Positions 20,845-28,585 of a stretch of DNA of 28,585 nt are shown here, in pieces. Both the position numbers and the translations under genes were made by a program. The stretch is taken from positions 10,396 to 38,980 of the forward strand of contig QZLH01000229.1 of the NCBI GenBank assembly GCA_003833135.1, read 5' to 3'. The notes below the pieces were generated by a model, which saw only the letters and a program-made list of their open reading frames with translations, ran no database searches and was not told the origin of the DNA. The stretch comes from Oehlia diaphana (taxonomy: Eukaryota > Glomeromycota > Glomeromycetes > Glomerales > Glomeraceae). Position 1 is the first letter of the stretch; the number at the start of each line of letters is the position of its first letter.

Positions 20845-22065
20845 AAAAAAATGAGGGTTTGAGATAAGAAAAAAAAATTTTATCAGTGTTGTACAGATTA
20901 TGAAAGCGATGCGCCACTGAGTTTGTGTAACAACATGAATAATTCTCGCGTTACCTTGATACCAAGATGTATCTTTAGGTTTAAATCTTTCACACTAGAG
21001 CATCTATGAGATATATTGTGTTATTTTTGAACGTCTTTCTCTATGTTGGTTCTGATGATTTTGTTGGTTGTCTTGCTGGTGCTGATCAACATATTATTAA
21101 TTTATTTGTATTATTTCACAAGTGGTGTGTAGGCGATCATTAATCAATAATATACAGTGTCGAATTTATTAGCCAGAGAATATTTTGTGTGGTAATGAAT
21201 CCGGAATTTTTCTTGAATCTCCTATATTTTAATGTTGAATTATTATAATAAATAAAAATACTATATTAGATAGATTTCAAGGACCGAAATAGAATTAAAA
21301 CAATAAAATAAATTGAATAACAGTATAACACATCTATATTCCATAGAATAAATATTAAAGACTCTGTATTTAACCATCTTTTCTTGTACCATAAAATTAT
21401 GTATGATCTTTTTTAGTTTTAGTTTGTTATACTCGAGTTGATCATACGGTCTTGACATTAGTTAGAACGAAGAATATTAACTTATTCTATAATAAAATAA
21501 ACGAAAGAATTCCACTAAGCTTTATCTATTTTTATTCTTGAAGATAAACCCCTTTTTAATCCGAACAATTTATAGTTCTGGTAAATTTGAAAATTTAGAA
21601 GGCGAAGCTTTTATCAGTATACTCTTTGTACAATAGATTGTCATTCTAAACCTTCATTTTTATTGAGCAGATTTTTTTAGCCTATTTGTCAACTATATAT
21701 ACTAGGAAAACGGAAACCGTTGAGAGTCCGTCGCTTAAACGCTAAATAGTGGCTACACAAAGTGTTACAAAATGTGTTGCTAAAAATAAAGCGTTACAAA
21801 AAATGTGATACAAGCATAAAAGGAAATAAGCAGAGGCTAAATTATAGTGACGTAGCCACGTAGGGAAAAATGCATGGGTTAAACCGGTACTACAAATTTA
21901 TCTAGTTCCGTACAATAGATAGTCCTTCGCTACGCTCCGGACAATTACAATCGATAAAAATCACCAGTAATAAATGGAAAACTTGTATAATAGATTAAAC
22001 ATAAGAATTAAATTTATTATACTTTAATGGTAATAGTACAGATGTACATAAATATAAAGATATAT
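20845..22065. other. Intergenic region between two minus-strand genes
   Basis: Upstream of the LAGLIDADG gene and downstream of the minus-strand kinase. Two near-identical words, AGTGTTACAAAATGTG (21761-21776) and AGCGTTACAAAAAATGTG (21790-21807), form a short direct repeat. A GC-rich word (CCTTCGCTACGCTCCGG) sits near 21924-21940. The minus frame at 21261-21458 lacks protein likeness. No supported gene. Confidence 0.45.
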
Positions 22066-23728
22066 TTATCGATCTTTTATAATACATTCTAAACATTCAG
22101 ATTGCGGGTCGTTAAATTTTTCTATGACAAATACAATATGTTTACATTATTATTCCGAACAAACAATAAAAGTGCATAAAAATGAATTTACCTGATTGTA
22201 CAGTTTGTGCGAATCTTGATGATACAAATTCTTGTTGATTTGGCCAATTTGTTGGTTCTGGTAAGTTTGGTGGTGAATCAAGAATTCTACTTGTATAAAT
22301 AGGTTGTGAATGAGTTTCAATTGTAATTGATGAATTTTTTTTTAAAGTGGTATTGATGGTTTCATCAAAATTATGTGATGGATTTTTCTGTTCTTCAACT
22401 TGCTTTTGATTGATGTAACTATTTAAAATATCTAAAGAAATATCACAAATTTCTTTAGAAGTGGGTCGATTTTTTGAATTTGCATCCCAACATATTTCAA
22501 TTAATTTGTTTAATTCTTTTAAAAAATTTAAAGAATTTGAAGTTTCTGTTGTTTCTGTTCTAATGGTATTTGGACGTAAACCCCGACAAATATCAAGTAC
22601 AAGATAATGATCATGTGGTTGATTATTGAATGGTGGTGTTACAGTAACTATTTCATTCATGATGATACTCAAAGAATATATATCAGACGCTAACGTATGT
22701 TGTTCTCCACGTAATATTTCAGGTGCCATATATGGCATTACTCCATATACATTTGAATCTGATGAAGTTATATTTGCTGGAATGCAACAACCAAAATCAC
22801 TTATACGTGTGACAACATCGGTTAAAATGTTGCCTGGATGAAGGTCTTTATGAACTAATTCCATATCATGAATAATATGAAGTCCATAACAAATACGTTT
22901 TATAATATTCAATTTCTGTCCCCATGTAATTGAATTATTATTATTATGATATAGATATGAACGTAAATCATTTTTCACGTATTCTAATACTAATGCATAA
23001 TTAAGTGATATGGGTTCTTGAGTAATTCCGAAACATTTCACTATTCCTGGATAACTGGCTTTAATAAGAACTTTTATCTGTAAAAAAAACCCCCCAGTAA
23101 TTAATAAAGAAGTAAAAAAAAAATTTTTAAATTTCGATTTTTTTTTAGACATCCGTACCTCATTTAGAAAATTTTCACTGATATTTTCCGATTCATTTAA
23201 TATTTTTAAAGCAATTTTTAATTTCCCGCTTCTTTCCCAACTATTAGACAATGGATTCCATCTTTTAATTCGGCCATCTATCCATTCAGCTGAATATACT
23301 TTAGCAAACCCTCCTTCAGCTATATATTTAATACTTTCAAATTTATTATACGGAATCCATTCTAATAAATCATTGTAATTATTAAAAGAGAGTTGATTTT
23401 CTAATATTAATTTATCAATAGCTTCATTACCGCTAGTCCATTTATCAAAATCTTTTTTAAAATGCTTAACAATGCAAGATAAACATCCAACAGAATATTT
23501 ATTTACTTGATGACATTCTTTACAACTTCCAAGTCTCATACGAATTTTTTCATTAGGATCAGTTTCCTTATTATAACAATCTTTACATTTATAATCTCGT
23601 TTATTAATTTCTTGGATACATTTTTCACATAATATATAATAATTTTCATATTTTTCTTTTCGTTCATCCTTATTCAGATCATAATCTGACGTCCTAAAAA
23701 TCTTAACTTTTGATGGTCCATATTTCAT
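22066..23728 (-). CDS. Protein kinase (TKL-like) with one Cys4 unit
   Basis: Exons (minus) 23728-23159, 23077-22192 and 22121-22066 give 503 residues; introns are 81 and 70 nt. Residues 10-51 are one Cys4 unit (FRTSDYDLNKDERKEKY, CEKC 34-37, C48, C51). A second Cys4 block follows (69, 72, 82, 85), then WTSGNEAIDKLI. Kinase motifs: EGGFAKV 138-144, K175 (IALK), E190 at the exon end, HKDLHPGN with D268 and N273, DFG 284-286, APE 308-310. All are intact, so an active kinase is expected. The tail is WPNQQEFVSSR, and the last mini-exon ends SECLEC. The first intron has a length divisible by three and no stop, so retention would insert 27 residues right after the alphaC-type Glu; splicing is supported by the paralogues. 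The first residues, MKYGPSKVKIF, match the junction between units in the 11-unit gene, so this copy may be trimmed or simply short. Confidence 0.85.
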
Positions 23729-24956
23729 ATAATATATTAATCTGTTTAAAGAAAATTTTCGTAAGAATCAGTTCAGTTTAAATTTTCATATGAAGATTTG
23801 ACACTCACTTTGTTATTATTTTAAAAAAGTACATATTAATGATTTGGAAATTTTTTGTCATGATTATTTGTTCGTGTAAATAGTATTAGTAAATTAATTA
23901 AGCCTTTACGTCAAAATAAAATGATATATCCCCTCAATGGTAATGATTCAAATAAATCTCGAGTAAATTTGGCTCAAAACCATTGAAGGGATAAAAGTAA
24001 TGATGATTAAAAATGGTGGGAAAATTTTTAAATTTATGAACGGTCTTAAAGTTACACAACAGGGGTAGAACCGTACAATTCGGGTGTAACCTCTGAATTT
24101 TACATTTTAAACTTTTGTTTTTTAATAAATTTGGAATGTAAATCGTCAATCAACTCCTAATGCTCTTTTAGTATCACTACTAAAGGTGCAAACAAAACTT
24201 TGACTTTCATAGGTTAAATAATTTGCTCATTTACAGTTTTTTATTTTCCAGGAAAGATAATAGGCGAAATTTGAAATGGTAACTATTACACCATCATTAA
24301 ATCTATTAAATAATAGGTATAGTTTTAACAGCGCAACGACGTATGAAAACTTTTTCTAGAATTATTTCGTCGTATCGTATTACGCCCTATATTTCGTTTT
24401 TAACCTTTATGTATAGCAGTGGTGACTACTTTAAATTAGGCAACATCGTAATATGTCAATATGAAGTCATAAGAAATGATATACTCTCATCAAATAACTA
24501 TACGCATTTTTAACGCAAACACCGTCTCAATGAAACTTGTTAATTATTATTAAGTCCAAAGTGTCTACGCAACGTGATACGAATGTCGCGATGTCCTTGC
24601 GGCACGTGACAAATATAACAATAAAAACTTTAAACGGCACTTTGGACTAGTTTATTATCCATAATAAATTTACTATGTAATTTTGCATGGTACTATCCAA
24701 AAAAGTAAAGATCTGTAAAATTATGCGAAAAGAATATACATACAAAAAGAAAATTAAACAGTGAATGAAAATAATAACAGATAATAAATAATTAATTATC
24801 AATAAAGAAATTTTTCGTATCCATTCCATGGCTGATCAGTGATTATGCCTGGCTATTTCATTGTTTAACGCTAGTAATATAAAGAACTAAAAGAAGTGAA
24901 TTATTTACTTTATCAAAGTGATAAAAAAAGGTCGTTTTTCGTTCATTAATTCGAGC
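23729..24956. other. Intergenic region with two foldbacks
   Basis: ATCCCCTCAATGGT (about 23928-23941) opposes ACCATTGAAGGGAT (about 23979-23992), one mismatch. AGTCCAAAGTG (24553-24563) opposes CACTTTGGACT (24638-24648) exactly, with a GC-richer interior including GCACGTGAC (24602-24610). Both look like small non-autonomous elements. The minus frames at 23934-24149 and 24647-24829 overlap these repeats and are not called. Confidence 0.45.
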
Positions 24957-26800
24957 CTAATCAGGAATTGCACACTCTAAACATTCAGATCGTAATTTTT
25001 CTATAACGGTAAAAATAATATATTTATTAACTTCATAATTTTGAACAAACAAATAGAAATATATAAAAAAAAAAAATTTACTTGCTAGTAAACCTTGTGA
25101 AAAAAAAATTCTTGAGGAAATGAATTCTTGTTGATTTGACCAATTTGTTGGTTCTGGTAAGTTTGGTGGTAAATCAAGAATTCCACTTGTATAAATAGCT
25201 TCTGAATGAGTTTCAATTGTAATTGATGAATTTAAAGTGGGTATTGATGGTTTCATCAAAATTATGTGATGGATTTTTCTGTTCTTCAGCTTGCTTTTGA
25301 TTTATGTAATCATTTAAAATATCTAAAGAAATGTCACTAATTTCTCCAGAAGTAGGACGATTTTTTGAATTTGCATCCCAACATCTTTCAATTAATTTAT
25401 TTAATTCTTTTAAAAAATTTAAAGAATTTAAAGTTTTTGTTGTTTCTGTTCTAATAGTATTTGGACGTAAACCCCGACAAATATCCAGTACAAGAAAATG
25501 ATCATATGATAGATTATTAAATGGTGGTGTTACAGTAATTATTTCATTCATGATGATACCTAAAGAATATACATCAGACGCTAACGTATGTTGTTCTCCA
25601 CGTAATATTTCAGGTGCCATATATGGCATTACTCCATATACATTTGAATCTGATGAAGTTTTATTTGTTGGGGTGCAAAAACCAAAATCACTTATAAGTG
25701 TAACCCTATCAATTAAAATATTACCTGGATGAAGATCTTTGTGAACCAATTCCATATCATGAATAATATGAAGTCCATAACAAATACGTTTTATAAAAAT
25801 CAATTTCTGTCCCAATGTGATTGGATTATTAGATTTATATAGATATGAACGTAGATCATGTTTCATGTATTCTAATACTAATGCATAATTAAGAGATATG
25901 GGATCTCGAGTAATTCCAAAACATCTCACTATTCCTGGAGAATTAGCTTCGATGAGGACTTTTATCTTAAAAAAAAAAAAAAAAAAATTAGATAATAATT
26001 AATTAAAATCAATTTCAAATTTCTTTTAGATACCGTACCTCGTTTAGAAAATCTTCACCGATATTTTCCGAATCATTAAAGCAATTTTTGTTTGTCCATT
26101 CCTTTCCCAATTATTAGATAATGGATTCCATCTTTTAATTCGGCCATCTATCCATTCAGCTGAATATACTTTAGCAAACCCTCCTTTAGCTATATATTTA
26201 ATACTTTTAAATTTATTATACGGAATCCATTCTAATAAATCATTGTAATTATTAAATGAATATTCTGTATCAATTCATCAATAGTTTTATTTCCGCTAGT
26301 CCATTTATTAAAATCTTTTTTAAAATACTCAATTATGCAAGATAAACATCCAATAGAATACTCATTTACTCGATGACATTCTTTACAACTTCCAAGTCTC
26401 ATACGAAATTTTTCATTAGGATCAGTTTTCTTATTATAGCAATAATTACATTTATAATCTCGTTTGTTAACTTCTTGATTACATTTTTCACATATTAATA
26501 CATAATAATCTTTGTACTTTTCTCGTCGTCATCCTTATTCAAATCATAATCTGATATCTCAAAAATCTTAACTTTTAATGATCCATAATATTTCATACGA
26601 TATCTTTTAATTTTATTATAATAACAATTTAAATAATAATGAACCTGATAATTAATTTTTTGTTTACATTTTTCATATGAAATGTAATCATAATTCTTAT
26701 ACTTTTTTCGTCTTTCATCTAAATATAAAGTGGTGATAAGAAAAAACAAGAGAGAAGAAATACCGAAAGCTAAAATATTAATATAAATTTCTTCCAACAT
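24957..26800 (-). pseudogene. Frameshifted kinase with two decaying Cys4 units
   Basis: A close relative of the kinase at 22066-23728. From the 5' end (26800): a hydrophobic start, a Cys4 unit with Cys lost (SYEKC, YYLNC), then a second unit. Breaks against the intact copy are: one base lost near 26528-26530, a net seven bases lost near 26262-26275, ten bases lost near 26073-26080 that remove the ATP-lysine codon, and a net shift of five near 25231-25241 before the tail. The kinase core between these is still readable (HKDLHPGN, DFG, APE, 25213-25929). The intron at about 25969-26038 keeps GT-AG but carries a long T run. The tail (WSNQQEFISSR, SECLEC) persists in another frame, ending at 24957. 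The lost lysine plus several shifts make a functional full-length kinase implausible. Confidence 0.85.
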
Positions 26801-27253
26801 TTTATTTATTCATGTAGTAAATTATTGATTTGTTTAAGTTAGGATCGATTAAAGTATTCTTTTGGTTGAATTTCACTACCGAAAAGGAATAAAAAAAAAT
26901 TTTTTAAGAACAAGGAGAAAAAAATACATCAAATTTATAATGTTTGCTAATTACAATCTCAAATGAGAGGTCAAATTTGAGATGTGATTGTGTCATTGTG
27001 ATCGATGTGATTGTATTTTTGTCAAATTCGATTGTTATACGTTATATATACGATTTTTTCCTCTGCTTTTTCTCTGTTGAATATAACCTTAGTGTAACTT
27101 TGCATAAGCCATATTTTGAAACCCAGACCGGTCCAGAACTTAAAGTGCAATAATAACGTTTCCGCCCCATCATTATTGCAATTAAAATAATTAAAAAATC
27201 ACTATGGACAAAAAATATATACATAAGAATCCAAGTTTCTAAATTAATTTCTT
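26801..27253. other. Intergenic region with repeat copy
   Basis: Upstream of the kinase pseudogene. CTCAAAT and ATTTGAG oppose each other (26958-26981). The segment from about 27006 is the left copy of a dispersed direct repeat (see the separate entry). The 60-70 codon frames on both strands here are antiparallel to each other and have no family likeness. Confidence 0.4.
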
Positions 27254-27760
27254 CTAAAGAAGTCTTTATTTTATTTATTTTATTTTATTTTATTTAAGAG
27301 AGGAGTAACCAAAAAGAAAAATTACATAATAGGAATATACAACTACAAGTAGTGAATAATTACACTATTAAGATATTGTGGTTATTAATCCCATTTCTAG
27401 GACCTCACCCTCCGGGAAGAACTACTCTAACAGTAAAACTACGCTACTGATAAAGGTCAAGAACGTTATAGCAAAAACCCTTCGGGCTTATATGTTAAAT
27501 AAAATATTTTTAAAAATAAAATTTTGATAAATTGATAGGTCGTCATTAATAGTAGAGATCCATGGTAAATTGTGTAAGAAGTTGTTCGTTGTTAAGTATA
27601 CTAAAGAAGTCTTTATTGGAGACTCTTTAGTAAAATAAAGGATGTGATGGGATCATGTGATTGTATTTTTGCCAATTTTGATTGGATATTATTCTGGAAA
27701 AAAAAAATTCCGTTAATAAGTGAGCTATATTTTGAAATCTAATAAACCGGACCAGGATTT
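27006..27760 (+). repeat. Pair of diverged direct repeats flanking the insertion
   Basis: Copy 1 is about 27006-27135 and copy 2 about 27656-27757. Shared words in the same order are TGTGATTGTATTTTTG, then ATTTTGAAA, then ACCGG(T/A)CCAG. Copy 2 is about 35 bases shorter in the middle. The inserted retroposon-like element lies between them, so without it the copies would be about 300 bases apart. Probably remnants of a local duplication or two copies of one element. Confidence 0.5.
27254..27617 (-). mobile_element. Retroposon-like insertion (SINE or truncated LINE) with 17-bp target duplication
   Basis: CTAAAGAAGTCTTTATT occurs exactly at 27254-27270 and again at 27601-27617. The 330 bases between them (27271-27600) end, on the minus strand, in an A-rich tail of AAAAT units (27295 down to 27271). 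A 17-bp direct flank plus an A-rich tail is the hallmark of target-primed reverse transcription. The minus-strand body has a less AT-rich patch (CTTCCCGGAGGGTGAGG, near 27405-27421) and no long reading frame, so it is a SINE or a 5'-truncated LINE. The exact flanks suggest a fairly recent insertion. Family identity is not known. Confidence 0.7.
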
Positions 27761-28295
27761 ATAATTAATTCATAAATTATAAAAATACTGCATTTCAATA
27801 AAAAAAAGAAAAGAAAAAATCAAAAAAAAAATCAATAATAAAAATAAATATTAATGATGTCTTTTTACAACTAAATAAAAAAAGCATTTAAAAAATATTT
27901 AATTAATCAATTACGATCAGAATCTAACAGCTCGTTAAAAGACTTTTAACTGAATTTTTTGTAAACTATATTCAGGTTTTATATTTTACTGATTACTTGT
28001 AAATATCTAGAGTTTAATTAAAATTGTTTTATAAATTTTTTTATTAAATTAATTATTCTTACTTTTGTTACATATTACTTTTATGTCTTAAACTATGATT
28101 TTACAAAAAAAGTATTAATAAATGTAATAAAAAAAACTTATGAACTAAAAATAAATAAACAAGAAAATAAAAAATTTTTAATAAATTATATTTTAATATT
28201 TTGCAGTATCTACCTGCTTTTTTTTTTAATTATTATTATAATTCACAATAAAAAAGATATAATAAAGTTACATCTTATTTATTCCTAATTTGAGT
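27761..28295. other. AT-rich 3' flank of the last kinase copy
   Basis: Nearly pure A/T with homopolymer runs (27800-27840, 28215-28230). No gene or repeat with a clear boundary is visible. It separates the right repeat copy from the stop codon of the partial kinase gene. Confidence 0.5.
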
Positions 28296-28585
28296 TTAAT
28301 AAACCATACATTCTAAACATTCAGATCGTAAATTTTCTATAACGGTAAAAATAATATATTTATTAATTTCATAATTTTGAACAAACTAATAGAAATATAT
28401 AAAAAAAAAAAAATAAATTACTTGCTAGTAAATCTTGTGTAAAAATTCTTGAGGAAATGAATTCTTGTTGATTTGACCAATTTGTTGGTTCTGGTAAGTT
28501 TGGTGGTAAATCAAGAATTCCACTTGTATAAATAGCTTCTGAATGAGTTTCAATTGTAATTGATGAATTTTTTTTTAAAGTGGTA
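28296..28585 (-). CDS. 3' end of a further Cys4 kinase copy (partial)
   Basis: Only the C-terminal tail is in the window. Minus exon 28585-28422 encodes a segment matching the two upstream copies (SSITIETHSEAIYTSGILD, then NWSNQQEFISSR). After an 85-nt intron (28421-28337, GT-AG), the mini-exon 28336-28296 ends RSECLECMVY and a stop. The poly-A tract of the tail (nine A, minus strand, near 28567-28575) is intact, unlike in the pseudogene at 24957-26800, so the frame is open here. It is closest to that pseudogene in DNA sequence. Whether the kinase domain is intact cannot be seen. Confidence 0.75.

Noticed and set aside
1..28585. tRNA, 5S rRNA, CRISPR arrays, riboswitches and prokaryotic promoters.
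   Set aside because: No conserved T-loop/B-box sequence in a foldable context and no regular direct repeats with spacers were found; the genome is eukaryotic.

Overview
The window looks like nuclear DNA of an arbuscular mycorrhizal fungus (Glomeromycotina, most like Rhizophagus). This is inferred from four things: extreme AT richness with long A/T runs, short (66-85 nt) GT-AG introns, an expanded family of TKL-like kinases with a Cys-rich N-terminus and a 'WxNQQEFISSR' tail, and scattered GC-rich GGACC/ACCGG foldbacks. No prokaryotic operon, CRISPR array, rRNA or tRNA was seen.

Layout. 1-1880 holds a GGACC palindrome cluster, a deleted kinase remnant, a 43-bp-arm hairpin and a MITE-like element. 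1881-5705 (+) is an intact three-exon kinase gene whose N-terminus is an array of 11 Cys4 (zinc-ribbon-like) units. 7900-9144 (+) encodes a small xRRM (La/LARP7/Pof8-like) RNA-binding protein. 12314-13468 (+) encodes an orphan single-pass membrane protein. 13469-17477 is mostly gene-poor, with one unrecognised coding-like fragment. 17478-19213 (+) is a six-exon DUF1688/URC4 uracil-catabolism gene. Converging on it, 19858-20844 (-) encodes a LAGLIDADG protein with a basic N-terminus and both catalytic Asp positions replaced. 22066-28585 (-) holds three relatives of the first kinase: one intact gene with a single Cys4 unit, one frameshifted pseudogene with two decaying units, and the 3' end of another copy at the window edge. 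A retroposon-like insertion with a 17-bp target duplication lies between the last two.

The five kinase loci are the common thread. They share gene structure (an intron directly after the alphaC-type Glu, and a last mini-exon encoding a CxxC tail where that part survives) but differ in Cys4 unit number (11, 2, 1) and state (intact, frameshifted, deleted). This is a local snapshot of birth, repeat expansion and death. The other genes (xRRM, membrane protein, URC4, LAGLIDADG) are unrelated neighbours with no evident shared pathway. The strongest candidates for undescribed biology are the 11-unit Cys4-array kinase and the catalytically altered nuclear LAGLIDADG protein. All exon structures were inferred by eye from splice signals, frame and paralogue comparison.
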